Shown piece by piece: positions 18,349 through 28,269 of a stretch of DNA of 64,000 bases. How positions within the stretch are numbered: position 1 is the first letter of the stretch; the number at the start of each line of letters is the position of its first letter. Both the position numbers and the translations under genes were made by a program. The stretch comes from Shewanella sp. ANA-3 (lineage in GTDB: Bacteria; Pseudomonadota; Gammaproteobacteria; Enterobacterales; Shewanellaceae), in NCBI RefSeq assembly GCF_000203935.1, contig NC_008577.1, positions 3,286,001 through 3,350,000 of the forward strand, in the 5' to 3' direction. The notes below the pieces were generated by a model, which was not told where the DNA came from, did not search any database, and saw nothing but the letters and a program-made list of their open reading frames with translations.

Positions 18349-19251
18349 CTATTTTTTAAGTGGTGCAAATTGTTCAAAAATACTGGAGAAGTCTCGACGA
18401 CCATTGCCTTGTCTTGCATGATTCACATACAAGCTGCGCGCGAGTGAGCCCATGGGTGTACTCGAATTGCTCAATAATGCTGCTTCTTGAGAGAGGCCGA
18501 GATCTTTAACCATCAAATCTACCATAAAGCCGCCCTGATAGCCCTTAGAAGAAGGCACATTCTCCATTACGCCCGGGCAAGGATTGTACTTCTCTAAGGT
18601 CCAGTTACCGCCGCTGCTGACCTTCATAATGTCCGACAGCACTTTAGGATCGAGACCATGGTCAATCCCCATTTGCAATGCCTCAGAAGTACCGACCATC
18701 AACACAGATAGCAGCATGTTGTTGCAGATTTTAGCGACCTGACCGGCACCAGCGCCGCCCGCATGGAAGATATTCTTGCCCATAGCGTTAAGTACAGGTT
18801 GCGCACGTTCGAAGGCGATGTCCGAGCCTCCACAGATAAAGGTCAAGGTGCCTGCCGCCGCGCCCGCCGTACCACCCGATACTGGCGCATCGATAAATTC
18901 GATACCACTCTTAGCCGCTTCGGCCGCCACCAATTGGGCGCTTTGGGCATCAATGGTCGAGCAATCAATCAACAAAGTATCGCCAGCGACTACCTCGAGT
19001 AGGCCTTTCTCGCTGCCATTACCTAAATATAAATTTCTAACATGCTTACCCGCAGGCAGCATAGTGATCACCACATTGGCTCCCGCCGCAGCGCCGCATG
19101 CCGTGCTCGACACTAAGGCGCCTTGGTCGGCCAAGGCTTGCATGGCGGCTGGCACTAAGTCGAAGACACGTACCGTCATGCCCGCTTTTAATAAATTGGC
19201 CGCCATTGGGCCGCCCATATTACCTAAACCGATAAATGCTACAGTACTCAT
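18349..19251 (-). CDS. mmsB: 3-hydroxyisobutyrate dehydrogenase
   Basis: 300 aa. It oxidises 3-hydroxyisobutyrate to methylmalonate semialdehyde with NAD in valine degradation. The N-terminal Rossmann motif reads FIGLGNMGGPMAANL. The beta-hydroxyacid dehydrogenase substrate motif is DAPVSGGTAGAAAGTL, and the catalytic Lys lies in GAGQVAKICNNMLL. AGGAG lies 8 bases before the ATG. The gap to the following SDR gene is 19 bp, which indicates one transcript. Confidence 0.96.
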   Translation of the reverse strand: MSTVAFIGLGNMGGPMAANLLKAGMTVRVFDLVPAAMQALADQGALVSSTACGAAAGANVVITMLPAGKHVRNLYLGNGSEKGLLEVVAGDTLLIDCSTIDAQSAQLVAAEAAKSGIEFIDAPVSGGTAGAAAGTLTFICGGSDIAFERAQPVLNAMGKNIFHAGGAGAGQVAKICNNMLLSVLMVGTSEALQMGIDHGLDPKVLSDIMKVSSGGNWTLEKYNPCPGVMENVPSSKGYQGGFMVDLMVKDLGLSQEAALLSNSSTPMGSLARSLYVNHARQGNGRRDFSSIFEQFAPLKK

Positions 19252-19351
19252 GCCATCACTCCTGTGTTCTGGTGTTTTTATAATTCCAGATAGTTGTTAT
19301 TCCAGACAAAAATGGCAGGCAAAGCGCTCGCTTTACCTGCCATCGATTGGC

Positions 19352-20503
19352 TTAGCTTAATTGGCTTAAGGGATGTTCCTCTCCCCAAGGTGAGGTCAAA
19401 ATGTCCTCGATAACGCTGTTTGGCACGGATTGCACATCGGCAAATTGCCATTTTGGCTGTCTGTCTTTATCAATCAGCAGTGCCCGTACGCCTTCACAGA
19501 AATCGCCCTTAGCACAGGTGTTAACGCTGACGGTTAATTCCCATTTAAAACATTGTGCTAGGCTAAGTTTGGTGCCGAGTTGCGTTTGGATATACGCCAA
19601 ATGCCAACTGATAGGGCTGCCCGCGAGCATAGTCGCGCAGGCTTTATTTAACCAGGCTTCTTCGGTGCTTAAGGTTGACATACGGCTGACGATATCCGTC
19701 AAGCTGCCCGCCATCAGTCGGTCGATCATCTCTTGGCTCTCGGCCAGTAAACTATCGCCCTTAGGGATGTCCACTTGGTTCGATAGCTCGTTGATCATCG
19801 TATCGAGTCTTTGATGGTTCAGCGCTGGCGTATCGCTCCAATCGAGGGTAGCCATGGCATCGAACATCAGCTCTTTGTCGTCACGATTCAGATAATGATC
19901 GGCAAGGCCAACGTAACAGGCATCGGCGGCGTTCATTTGATAGGCCGTTAGCCCTAAAAACAGCCCCATTTTACCCGGCATACGGTTGAGGAAATAACTG
20001 CCGCCCACATCGGGATAAAGCCCGATGGTGACTTCGGGCATGGCGATACGGGAGGTTTCTGTCACGACTCTATGACTCGCGCCTGCCATCAGACCCAGAC
20101 CGCCGCCCATCACTATGCCATCTCCCCATACCAGCACAGGTTTGCCATAGGTATGCAGTAGATAATCGAGACGATATTCTTCTTCGAAGAAGACTTTAGC
20201 GACCTCAGTCACTTGTCCCTTAGCGGCAACAGACGCGTGGTATAACGCGCGCACATCGCCACCCGCACAGAACGCCTTTTCTCCGCTGCCATCGAGTACC
20301 ACACAGGCGATTAACGGATCTTTTTTCCACAAATTGAGCTGCACCGTCATGGCTCGAACCATATCGAGATCCAAGGCGTTGAGGGCTTTTTCAACATTGA
20401 GCGTCACCACCCCAACTAATTTACCTGAGGCGGTGGCTAAGGTTTGAAAAACCACATTTTGTGTGGTGGACGTGTGTGCAGCCTTATCTACTAAATTTGT
20501 CAT
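19352..20503 (-). CDS. 3-hydroxyisobutyryl-CoA hydrolase
   Basis: 383 aa when started at the ATG at 20503 (MTNLVDKAAHT). That ATG overlaps the upstream stop as TAATG and has GGAAG eight bases upstream. The TTG at 20518 would add five residues. It is a crotonase-fold enzyme of the long HIBCH type: oxyanion-hole segments KAFCAGGDVRALYHA and GIVMGGGLGLM, active-site region MPEVTIGLYPDVGGSYFLNR. It releases 3-hydroxyisobutyrate from its CoA ester, the only thioester hydrolysis step of valine breakdown. Its place just before mmsB supports this over a generic enoyl-CoA hydratase. Confidence 0.93.
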   Translation of the reverse strand: MTNLVDKAAHTSTTQNVVFQTLATASGKLVGVVTLNVEKALNALDLDMVRAMTVQLNLWKKDPLIACVVLDGSGEKAFCAGGDVRALYHASVAAKGQVTEVAKVFFEEEYRLDYLLHTYGKPVLVWGDGIVMGGGLGLMAGASHRVVTETSRIAMPEVTIGLYPDVGGSYFLNRMPGKMGLFLGLTAYQMNAADACYVGLADHYLNRDDKELMFDAMATLDWSDTPALNHQRLDTMINELSNQVDIPKGDSLLAESQEMIDRLMAGSLTDIVSRMSTLSTEEAWLNKACATMLAGSPISWHLAYIQTQLGTKLSLAQCFKWELTVSVNTCAKGDFCEGVRALLIDKDRQPKWQFADVQSVPNSVIEDILTSPWGEEHPLSQLS

Positions 20504-21276
20504 TAGCGGTTCTTCCAATCAGCTTTACGTTTTTCCAAAAACGCGTTCACGCCTTCGGCCTGATCTTCAGTATCGAACAATCCGACAAACAGTTCACGCT
20601 CTATCGGTAAGGCTTGGCTGCGCGGCATTTGACGCCCTGCTTGGATGAGTGTCTTACAGGCAGTTACGCTGCTTGGGCTCTGATTCGCCACTTTGGCGGC
20701 CAGTGCAATCGCCGCATTTAAGGCTTCACCCGTTTCGACCACTTCCTCGACTAAACGCAAATTCAGCGCTTGGGCAGCATTCACCCGCTCACCGCAGAGG
20801 ATCATCCGCTTCGCCCAACCTTCGCCCACTAAAGCGGTCAGGTTTTGGGTGCCACCCGCACAGGGCAGCAGGCCAACGGTGGCCTCAGGCAGTGCCATCA
20901 CAGCTTGGGTCTCGGCGATACGAATATCACAGGCCAGCGCGACTTCTAAGCCGCCGCCCATGGCATAACCGTTAATGGCGGCAATCGACACGCCGCGGAA
21001 CTGGCTTAAGGTTTCAAATGCTTCGCCAAAGTGTTTTGCCATGCTCGCCGCATTGCCCTTATCACCGTCGCTAAAGAGTTTTAAATCGGCACCGGCGGAG
21101 AAAAACTTGTTACCCTCGCCAGTTAACACCAGCGCATAAATGTCCTTGTTGGCATTAAGCTCCAGCACTTTGGCCTTGAGCGCCTGCAAACTCTGGGCGG
21201 TCCAAGTGTTGGCCGGCGGATTATTCATCGTCAGAATCGCCGTGTGGCCTTCGATACGCTCAACTAAATATTCCAT
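20503..21276 (-). CDS. Enoyl-CoA hydratase (methacrylyl-/tiglyl-CoA)
   Basis: 257 aa crotonase. The oxyanion-hole segments are NKFFSAGADLKLFSDGD and GYAMGGGLEVALACD. The active site includes ALPEATVGLLPCAGGTQNL, with the Glu of PEATVGLLP in the usual catalytic place. It hydrates methacrylyl-CoA (valine) and probably tiglyl-CoA (isoleucine). It is translationally coupled to the next gene by a TAATG overlap at 20501-20505. Confidence 0.93.
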   Translation of the reverse strand: MEYLVERIEGHTAILTMNNPPANTWTAQSLQALKAKVLELNANKDIYALVLTGEGNKFFSAGADLKLFSDGDKGNAASMAKHFGEAFETLSQFRGVSIAAINGYAMGGGLEVALACDIRIAETQAVMALPEATVGLLPCAGGTQNLTALVGEGWAKRMILCGERVNAAQALNLRLVEEVVETGEALNAAIALAAKVANQSPSSVTACKTLIQAGRQMPRSQALPIERELFVGLFDTEDQAEGVNAFLEKRKADWKNR

Positions 21277-21340
21277 CTGTTTCGGCTCCCTTATATTTCC
21301 AATCGGTTATCGCCAAATCCTATAGTCCCATCTGGGCAGC

Positions 21341-22498
21341 TTAGAGGATTTGTCCGGCATTTTCGTCGAGTAAACGACGGGCGATAATGAGGCGCATAAT
21401 CTCGTTAGTGCCCTCTAAAATCTGATGTACGCGAACATCACGGAAGTGACGCTCTAAGGGGTACTCCCTGATATAACCATATCCGCCATGAATTTGCAGC
21501 GCGGCATCACAAACTTGGAAGCCCACATCGGTGGCAAAACGCTTCGCCATCGCGCAATAGGCGGTCGCTTCTGGGTCGCCACTGTCGAGTTTAAAGGCGG
21601 CCAGACGCACCATTTGACGCGCGGCCACTAATTCGGTCGCCATATCGGCGAGCTTAAATTGCAGCGCTTGGAAGGCTGCCAGCGGCTTACCAAATTGCTG
21701 ACGTTCATTCATGTACTGAGTCGCACGCTCCAAAGCCGCCTGCGCCGTACCGACAGAGCAAGTGGCGATATTGATACGACCACCGTCTAAACCTTTCATC
21801 GCAAAGGTAAAACCTTGGCCTTCTTCACCGAGCAGGTTCGCAACGGGTACACGCACGTTATCGAAGGTAACTAAGCGCGTCGGCTGCGCGTTCCAACCCA
21901 TCTTATCTTCGGCCTTGCCATAGATAATACCTTCACTGTCGGCAGGAATGGCAATCGCCGAAATCCCCTTTGGCCCAGCTTGGCCAGTGCGGCACATTAC
22001 GACTAAAAGCTCAGTTGAACCTGCGCCCGAGATAAACATCTTAGAGCCAGATACCACATATTCATCACCCTCACGCACCGCTTTGGTTTGCAGTGATGCC
22101 GCATCAGAGCCCGCACCTGGTTCAGTTAAGCAGTAAGACGCCAGCATTTGGCCCGTGGTCAAGGGCTCAGACCAAGCTTGACGCAGCGTATCTGTGCCCC
22201 AAGTGGTAACCATCCAAGTGGCCATATTGTGAATCGTCAGCATGGCTGTTGTGGCTGTACAGCCTTTCGATAGCTCTTCGAAAATAATCGAGGCATCTAA
22301 ACGCGACAGGCCCATGCCACCTTCCGATTCGGGGGAATACAGGGAGCAGAAACCCAGCTCACCGGCTTTTTGGATCACATCCTTAGGGAAATGATGTTCT
22401 TCGTCCCATTTGGCGGCGAAGGGGGCGAGTTCATCCGCCGCGAACTGGCGGGCCAGATCGGCAAATTGGCGTTGGTCTTCGTTGAAATTAAAATCCAT
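21341..22498 (-). CDS. Short/branched-chain acyl-CoA dehydrogenase
   Basis: 385 aa, the standard length. FAD motifs are YCLTEPGAGSDAASL and MFISGAG. The catalytic base is the Glu in HQILEGTNEIMR, and the C-terminal domain carries LQIHGGYGYIREYPLERHFR. By context it converts isobutyryl-CoA to methacrylyl-CoA and possibly 2-methylbutyryl-CoA to tiglyl-CoA, passing electrons to ETF. It sits 163 bp after mmsA, the widest gap in the operon, and 64 bp before the hydratase gene. Confidence 0.93.
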   Translation of the reverse strand: MDFNFNEDQRQFADLARQFAADELAPFAAKWDEEHHFPKDVIQKAGELGFCSLYSPESEGGMGLSRLDASIIFEELSKGCTATTAMLTIHNMATWMVTTWGTDTLRQAWSEPLTTGQMLASYCLTEPGAGSDAASLQTKAVREGDEYVVSGSKMFISGAGSTELLVVMCRTGQAGPKGISAIAIPADSEGIIYGKAEDKMGWNAQPTRLVTFDNVRVPVANLLGEEGQGFTFAMKGLDGGRINIATCSVGTAQAALERATQYMNERQQFGKPLAAFQALQFKLADMATELVAARQMVRLAAFKLDSGDPEATAYCAMAKRFATDVGFQVCDAALQIHGGYGYIREYPLERHFRDVRVHQILEGTNEIMRLIIARRLLDENAGQIL

Positions 22499-22661
22499 TT
22501 GGCTCTCCTATGACTCTTTGGCCATTTCTTTTCGTCAATATCTTTTGCGTAATACACAGTGAATTTATCAGCAGGCTTATCATCAATGGGCGTCAACTGG
22601 CGCCACGTTTAGACTGAATCACCTGCCGTTTCACAATGCGTTGAAACTGTTTTTAAACCGC

Positions 22662-24161
22662 TTAGCGCAAGTTAATGCTCATATTTGGACCTGCGGCCAC
22701 GGCAATGTCCGACTCGAACCAGCGGGAAGTAATGGTCTTAGTTTCAGTGTAGAAACGTACCGCTTGCTTACCGTAAGCGTGTTGGTCGCCGTAGAAACTG
22801 CCCTTCCAACCCGTGAATGAGAAGAAAGGTAATGGCACAGGGATTGGCACGTTAATGCCGACTTGGCCAACTTCGATTTCGTGTTGATATTTACGGGCGG
22901 CGGCGCCGCTTGCGGTAAAGATAGAGGTACCATTGCCGTAGGGACTGGCGTTAACCAGTTCGATGGCCTCTTCTAATGAATCGGACTCCATACAGCAAAG
23001 TACAGGACCAAAGATTTCTTCTTTGTAGATGCTCATATCGGTCGTGACCTTAGTGAACATGGTCGGTCCGACCCAGTTACCAGACTCATAGCCCGCCACG
23101 CTAAAGTCGCTGCCATCGAGTAAACACTCAGCCCCTTCTTCCTTACCTTGGGCGATAAGTTTGAGCACGCGCGCTTTAGCGGCTGGGCTAATCAGTGGGC
23201 CGTAACCTGCTTCTTTATCGTCCCATAAACCTGGGCGAACCTTAGCTAAGGCTTCTTTAAGCTCTGGGATCCACTCTTTAGCCGCGCCGACAAATACCGC
23301 GACCGAAATCGCCATACAGCGTTGACCAGCAGCGCCAACCGATGCGCCCACTAGGTTGTTGATCACTTGCTGCTTATTCGCATCAGGCATGATCACGCAG
23401 TGGTTTTTTGCCCCAGCAAAGGCTTGCACGCGTTTTAAGTTATCGGTACCGGTTTTGTAGATGTATTGACCTACAGCCACTGAGCCCACGAAGGAAATGG
23501 CTTTCACCGCAGGGTCTGCCAGCAGGATATCTACCGCCGTTTTATCGCCATGTACCAGCTGTAAAACGCCCTTTGGCGCGCCCGCTTCGACAAACAGCTC
23601 AACTAAGCGCTGCGGCGTCATTGGGTCTTGCTCTGATGGCTTAAGGATAAAAGTGTTACCGCAGGCAATCGCCAGTGGGAACATCCACAGGGGGATCATC
23701 GCTGGAAAGTTAAACGGCGTGATGCCCGCACACACCCCCAGAGGCTGAGTGTAGCTGTAGGTATCGATTGAACGCGCGACGTTTTCAACGGTTTCACCCA
23801 TCAATAATGAAGCAATGTTGCAGGCATGTTCTGCCACTTCAATTCCGCGCCACACATCGCCCTTGGCATCTTCAAAGGTTTTGCCCGTTTCTTTGGCAAG
23901 GATTGTCGCCAGTTCGTCGTGGTGTTCTTTTAACAAGTGTTGGTAGCGCAACATGACACGGGCACGCTCAGACACTGGCACTTCTTTCCACGTCTTAAAA
24001 GCCGCCTTGGCACTGGCAATGGCCGCGTGCACTTCATCGGCCGTAGCGCTGTTGATAAGGGCGATTGGCTCGTTATTGGCGGGATTGGTCACCACGATTT
24101 GTGATGTACCTGTGCCAGTGGTGAATTCGCCATCGATGTAATGCTTAACTTGTGTGGTCAT
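22662..24161 (-). CDS. mmsA: Methylmalonate-semialdehyde dehydrogenase (CoA-acylating)
   Basis: 499 aa aldehyde-dehydrogenase fold. It turns methylmalonate semialdehyde, NAD and CoA into propionyl-CoA, CO2 and NADH, the last step of valine degradation. Typical features: [34 protein letters not shown], the nucleophile Cys in [17 protein letters not shown] (about residue 283), and [11 protein letters not shown] near the end. AAGGAAAAGG lies before the ATG. mmsA follows the thiolase gene by 135 bp. Confidence 0.97.
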   Translation of the reverse strand: MTTQVKHYIDGEFTTGTGTSQIVVTNPANNEPIALINSATADEVHAAIASAKAAFKTWKEVPVSERARVMLRYQHLLKEHHDELATILAKETGKTFEDAKGDVWRGIEVAEHACNIASLLMGETVENVARSIDTYSYTQPLGVCAGITPFNFPAMIPLWMFPLAIACGNTFILKPSEQDPMTPQRLVELFVEAGAPKGVLQLVHGDKTAVDILLADPAVKAISFVGSVAVGQYIYKTGTDNLKRVQAFAGAKNHCVIMPDANKQQVINNLVGASVGAAGQRCMAISVAVFVGAAKEWIPELKEALAKVRPGLWDDKEAGYGPLISPAAKARVLKLIAQGKEEGAECLLDGSDFSVAGYESGNWVGPTMFTKVTTDMSIYKEEIFGPVLCCMESDSLEEAIELVNASPYGNGTSIFTASGAAARKYQHEIEVGQVGINVPIPVPLPFFSFTGWKGSFYGDQHAYGKQAVRFYTETKTITSRWFESDIAVAAGPNMSINLR

Positions 24162-24296
24162 GTTGCAATCCTTTTCCTTGTTTAGGGTCGAGCTGACGGT
24201 GCGATATTATGTTTATCCTCAGCGGGATGTTTGCCCTTGCCAGCTCAGTCTTGGTCTTGTTGATTGTTTTGCCTTTATTCGCGATTAAGCCTTTGA

Positions 24297-25487
24297 TTAG
24301 ACTTCGATAGCCATAGCGGTAGCTTCACCACCACCGATACAGAGTGAGGCTACGCCACGCTTAAGCCCACGGGCTTTAAGTGCATGGATTAAGGTCACCA
24401 GCAAACGTGCACCCGAGCAACCGATAGGATGACCTAAGGCGCAGGCGCCACCGTTCACGTTCACTTTTGCCATATCTAAACCTAATTCAGAAACGGCCAG
24501 CATAGTCACCATGGCAAAGGCTTCGTTGATTTCGAACAGGTCAACCTCATCCTTAGACCAGCCGACATTGCTCAGCAGTTTTGCCATAGCGCCAACGGGT
24601 GCCGTGGTAAAGAGTGATGGCTCCTGTGCATGGGTTGTGTGCCCCTTGATGGTGGCCAGCACTGTTAAGCCTAACTGCTCGGCATTGGCGCGCGTGGTTA
24701 GCATCAGCGCCGCCGCACCATCGGAAATAGAGCTTGAGTTTGCCGCCGTAATAGTGCCGTCTTTGGCAAAAGCTGGGCGCAGTGCGGGGATTTTTTCAGG
24801 GCGGGCGTTACCTGGCTGCTCATCGGTATCGACAGTCACATCACCACGGCGATCGCTCACAGTCACAGGTACAATTTCCGCCTTGAAGGCACCAGAGTTA
24901 ATCGCGGCATTGGCTTTTTCGAGCGAGCTTAAAGCAAACGCATCCATTTGCTCGCGGGTTAAACCATATTCGTCGGCAGTTTTCTGGGCGAATGTGCCCA
25001 TGGCGCCGCCAGTGTAGGCATCTTCTAAACCGTCGAGGAACATATGATCTAATACCTTGCCATGGCCCATACGCATGCCAGCGCGCGCTTTATCCAGCAA
25101 GTAAGGGGCTTGGCTCATACTTTCCATACCGCCCGCAACCACCAACTTAGCACTGCCCGCTTTAAGTAAATCGTGGGCAAGCATCACGGTTTTCATCCCA
25201 GAGCCACAGACTTTGTTTACGGTCGTAGCACCTACAGACAGGGGTAAACCTGCACCTAAGGTCGCCTGACGCGCAGGCGCTTGGCCCAGACCCGCAGGTA
25301 ATACGCAGCCCATTAACACTTCATCGACCTTGTCAGGCGCAACTTGGGTATCGGCTAACAGGGCTTTGATGGCGGTGGCCGCTAAGCTCGGAGACATTAC
25401 GCCAGACAAACTGCCTTGAAAGCCACCCATTGGGGTGCGTTTAGCGGCAACAATAACGATCTCTTGGTTAAATTGTTCAGTACTCAT
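24297..25487 (-). CDS. atoB: Acetyl-CoA C-acetyltransferase (thiolase)
   Basis: 396 aa, full length for a degradative or biosynthetic thiolase. Catalytic residues are visible: Cys94 in VNKVCGSGMKT, His about 353 in CALGHPIGCSGARLL and Cys383 in SLCIGGGEATAM. As first gene of the operon it would split 2-methylacetoacetyl-CoA into acetyl-CoA and propionyl-CoA in the isoleucine branch. It can also act on acetoacetyl-CoA. The palindrome at 25567-25582 lies 80 bp before its start and probably controls the whole operon. Confidence 0.95.
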   Translation of the reverse strand: MSTEQFNQEIVIVAAKRTPMGGFQGSLSGVMSPSLAATAIKALLADTQVAPDKVDEVLMGCVLPAGLGQAPARQATLGAGLPLSVGATTVNKVCGSGMKTVMLAHDLLKAGSAKLVVAGGMESMSQAPYLLDKARAGMRMGHGKVLDHMFLDGLEDAYTGGAMGTFAQKTADEYGLTREQMDAFALSSLEKANAAINSGAFKAEIVPVTVSDRRGDVTVDTDEQPGNARPEKIPALRPAFAKDGTITAANSSSISDGAAALMLTTRANAEQLGLTVLATIKGHTTHAQEPSLFTTAPVGAMAKLLSNVGWSKDEVDLFEINEAFAMVTMLAVSELGLDMAKVNVNGGACALGHPIGCSGARLLVTLIHALKARGLKRGVASLCIGGGEATAMAIEV

Positions 25488-25878
25488 GGGGACTCCAAGC
25501 TAAATGTGCCTTGGCGGTAACACTCGCCAGCGGCGGATAAATAGTGACAATGAAACCACTCTGACGTTTACGCGAACGTAAAGCAAGTATTCCTTGGTCT
25601 AATGTGTCGAGAAAAACCCACAAAAATTGTCAGTCAGGATTTACAGTCAAGGAAGTGAAAAGTCGCGTTAACACGGTGAGGCTGAAGTTACCAAACCCGT
25701 AATCAATTTAAACTGAGGTAAAAGAAACGGGACAAAAGGGGTTTACAAAACGATATAGCGAACACAGTTTGAAAAGCAGAGTGACCTTGGTTAGCCAAAG
25801 CCACTCGATTTAAGAGAGCAGTAAAATAAACGCCAGAACAAACACTAAAATAGTGCTAAGCCGAATGCGTAGAGGAAA
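25488..25878. promoter_or_regulatory. Promoter region of the valine/isoleucine operon
   Basis: 391 bp between atoB (left, transcribed leftward) and the 3' end of metA. It holds the perfect TTTACG-N4-CGTAAA palindrome at 25567-25582. No gene and no strong metA terminator were found. Confidence 0.6.
25567..25582. promoter_or_regulatory. 16-bp palindrome TTTACGCGAACGTAAA, operator candidate
   Basis: Six-bp inverted arms TTTACG and CGTAAA around CGAA. The same sequence with one change in the centre occurs upstream of tyrR (33790-33805), and a two-mismatch form upstream of phhA (35275-35290). It matches in style the sites I recall for LiuR/TyrR control of amino-acid catabolism in Shewanella. Confidence 0.75.
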
Positions 25879-26820
25879 CTACTGCGATTCCCACGGCGTG
25901 ACAGCAGACATATCGCTTAAGTCATAGGGCGTTAATTGGTAAACGTAATAGTTGAGCCAGTTGCTGACGAGCAGGCTGCCATGACTATGCCAACGGGCAA
26001 TGGCATCGTCCTTGGGATCGTCGTTACGATAATAGTTTTGCGGCACATTGGGATTTAATCCCTGCGCTAAATCCCGATGATATTCATCGTTTAAGGTAGA
26101 TTTTTGGTATTCGGGGTGCCCCATCACAAACAGGTTGCGATTGTTACGACTGAGGACTAAGTAGGCTCCTGCCTCATCGGATTGTGCCAGTACCTGCAGC
26201 TCAGAATGCTGTTTAAGTTCCTCGATATCCATCTCGGCAAAGCGGGAATGCGGCGCAAAGAACTCATCATCGAATCCGCGCAGCAGCGGGAAATGTTGGC
26301 AGGTGCGGCGATGCACAAACACCCCAGAACGCTTTTGCTGCAGGATTTTCCGATTTAAGCCGTAGAGATGATAAAGCCCAGCGTGCGCCGCCCAGCAGAG
26401 GAATAGCACTGACGTAACATGCTGCTGTGACCAATCGATAATCTCGCGGATATGATCCCAGTAAGTAACCTCTTCGAAATCGATTTGCCCAAGGGGCGCG
26501 CCCGTGATGATCAGGCCGTCGTAGTTTTTATGGCGCACGTCCTCAAAATCACGGTAGAAGGTGTTCATATGATCAATTGAGGTGTGCTTCGACTCTTTAT
26601 CATGAATACGCAGTAAATCGACATCCACCTGCAAAGGCGTGTTACCTAATAGGCGTAGAAGCTGGGTTTCTGTCTCGATTTTATTGGGCATCAGATTCAG
26701 GATCAGCACCTTCATCGGTCTGATGTCTTGATTGGCAGCCCGGGTCTCGGACATTACGAAAATATTTTCAGATTCTAAAATCCCTGCTGCAGGCAGATGA
26801 TCTGGAATTTTAACTGGCAT
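25879..26820 (-). CDS. metA: Homoserine O-succinyltransferase
   Basis: 313 aa, close to the family's usual 309. It transfers succinyl from succinyl-CoA to homoserine, the first committed step of methionine synthesis. It has a class I glutamine-amidotransferase-like fold. The nucleophile Cys is in [16 protein letters not shown], and the His and Glu of the active site are in [13 protein letters not shown]. The N-terminus [20 protein letters not shown] is typical. It is unrelated in pathway to the operon that follows on the same strand and is separated from it by 391 bp. Confidence 0.97.
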   Translation of the reverse strand: MPVKIPDHLPAAGILESENIFVMSETRAANQDIRPMKVLILNLMPNKIETETQLLRLLGNTPLQVDVDLLRIHDKESKHTSIDHMNTFYRDFEDVRHKNYDGLIITGAPLGQIDFEEVTYWDHIREIIDWSQQHVTSVLFLCWAAHAGLYHLYGLNRKILQQKRSGVFVHRRTCQHFPLLRGFDDEFFAPHSRFAEMDIEELKQHSELQVLAQSDEAGAYLVLSRNNRNLFVMGHPEYQKSTLNDEYHRDLAQGLNPNVPQNYYRNDDPKDDAIARWHSHGSLLVSNWLNYYVYQLTPYDLSDMSAVTPWESQ

Positions 26821-26889
26821 ACCGCGCCTCTTCTATTCAACAATCAAAGGTTCCGGCGCGCGTATGCCACTCATCAAAGAGCAAACAAA

Positions 26890-27324
26890 TTAGCGACCGA
26901 CTTTCTCAAGCAGTATCGTCATAGGCTCAGTCGAATTGAGGTCGACATGATAGGCTTGAGTATTAATAAACAATAACTTATCACCGAGCATTATCCTTGC
27001 CCCAATGGCATAGGTATGCCCCGCTTCAAACTGATCACGCCCCATCGAAAAACTAAACGGCGTTGGGGTTTTCGCCCCTTGGGAAACGCGCTCTGCCATG
27101 ACCACGGCGGGCACATCCATCTTAGAGACATCAAGCAACTGCACTATCAACTTGGCATCGGCGGGCAATGCGATACGCTCGCGGTACATGGCCTCACCTT
27201 TAATCTCGACAATCGCATTAGGTGTGGCACAACCTGAAATCACCGTGGTGACGGCGAGTAACACCATAGCCGCTAATTTTTGCCATGCAGATGTCTGTCC
27301 GCTAATCCTTAACCCTTGTCTCAT
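26890..27324 (-). CDS. YbaY-like lipoprotein
   Basis: 144 aa from the ATG at 27324, chosen because AGGAGA ends 6 bases upstream. The signal sequence ends in a lipobox (AVTTVISGC), so it is a probable outer-membrane lipoprotein. The mature part is beta-rich (IALPADAKLIVQLLDVSKMD, FEAGHTYAIGARIML) like the YbaY/YscW pilotin-related family. Its physiological role is not known. It is divergent from the SDR gene at 27442. Confidence 0.8.
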   Translation of the reverse strand: MRQGLRISGQTSAWQKLAAMVLLAVTTVISGCATPNAIVEIKGEAMYRERIALPADAKLIVQLLDVSKMDVPAVVMAERVSQGAKTPTPFSFSMGRDQFEAGHTYAIGARIMLGDKLLFINTQAYHVDLNSTEPMTILLEKVGR

Positions 27325-27441
27325 TTCATTTCTCCTAATCATACATAAAGACTTCTGGATGTCTATACGCCCAAGCTATAAATCTTGTCATGCTGGGCAT
27401 ATCTTCCTATGATAAGCCACCATTTCGTTGCCGAAAAATTT

Positions 27442-28185
27442 ATGACCCAAGCAACTGCGATAATTGTGGGCGCTAGCTCACATTTAAGCCGCGAACTTGC
27501 CAAACAATTGGCCGATCAGCAGGTTGAATTAGCCCTTTTTGCCCAAGATGTCGAATCACTCCGCGAATTTGCCTCGACCCTGCCCACTAAAGTTCAGGTC
27601 TTTTCACTGCAAATTGAACAGCCAAGCGCCATCATCAAGCAACTCGAAAGCGTTTGGCACGACTTAGGCGGCGCCCACTTAGTCTTAGTGAATACCGGAC
27701 TCAATAGCTACGATCCTGAGCTGCCATGGCTACCTGAGCAGGACATTATCAATGTCAATGTGCGGGGCTTTGCCGCTATCTGCAATACGGCATTTAGATT
27801 ATTTCGCGAGCAGGGTTATGGCCAACTTGCCGCCATCAACTCGATTGCCGGTCTGCGCGGCGGCCCAAGTGTCGCTTACCATGCCTCTAAAGCCTTTGCG
27901 CAAAACTATTTGGAAGGCTTAAGCATGCATGCCCAGCGGCTTAAGTTGCCCATTACCATTACCGACATCCAACTCGGTTTACTGGATAAGGCCGCCATGC
28001 AGCAAAGTACGCTATGGCTTGCCCCGCTCCCGCAAGTCGCGGCGCAGATCATTAAGGCCATGCAGCAGGGTAAACGCCGCGTGTATGTGACCAAGCGTTG
28101 GCGCTTAGTGGCTTGGCTAACGAAATTGCTGCCAGAGTTTATCTACAACACGCGCCACTGGAAGCCGAAAAAGGCTAAAAAGTAG
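27442..28185 (+). CDS. SDR-family oxidoreductase
   Basis: 247 aa from ATG 27442, where the Rossmann strand begins directly (MTQATAIIVGASSHLSRELA). Starts at 27385 or 27409 would add residues that look non-native. The glycine motif is degenerate: GASSHLSREL lacks the third Gly of TGxxxGxG. The catalytic pair is present (NSIAGLRGGPSVAYHASKAF). The C-terminus is basic (RHWKPKKAKK) with a possible short amphipathic segment (RLVAWLTKLLPEFIYNTRHW), similar to membrane-associated YqjQ/DltE-type SDRs. The substrate is unknown. Confidence 0.85.
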   Translation: MTQATAIIVGASSHLSRELAKQLADQQVELALFAQDVESLREFASTLPTKVQVFSLQIEQPSAIIKQLESVWHDLGGAHLVLVNTGLNSYDPELPWLPEQDIINVNVRGFAAICNTAFRLFREQGYGQLAAINSIAGLRGGPSVAYHASKAFAQNYLEGLSMHAQRLKLPITITDIQLGLLDKAAMQQSTLWLAPLPQVAAQIIKAMQQGKRRVYVTKRWRLVAWLTKLLPEFIYNTRHWKPKKAKK

Positions 28186-28220
28186 TGTTATGCCGCGTTT
28201 CGCTTTATAAACTGCGAAAA

Positions 28221-28251
28221 ACAAAAAAGGAGCCACTGGCTCCTTTTTTGT
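28221..28251. terminator. Bidirectional terminator between the SDR gene and ompW
   Basis: ACAAAAAAGGAGCC, loop ACT, GGCTCCTTTTTTGT: a 14-bp perfect stem with A and T runs on both sides, placed between convergent genes. Confidence 0.92.
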
Positions 28252-28269
28252 TACTTTAAAATCAGATGA

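Noticed and set aside
18776..19360. Plus-strand frame of 194 codons opposite mmsB
   Set aside because: The mmsB protein on the minus strand has full family motifs, so the opposite frame is a by-product of its codon use.
24511..25017. Plus-strand frame opposite the thiolase gene
   Set aside because: The thiolase is complete with its catalytic Cys, His and Cys; the opposite frame has no family features.
26821..26889. A MetJ box or SAM-type riboswitch upstream of metA
   Set aside because: The region is only 69 bp and shows neither AGACGTCT-like repeats nor riboswitch-like conserved stems.
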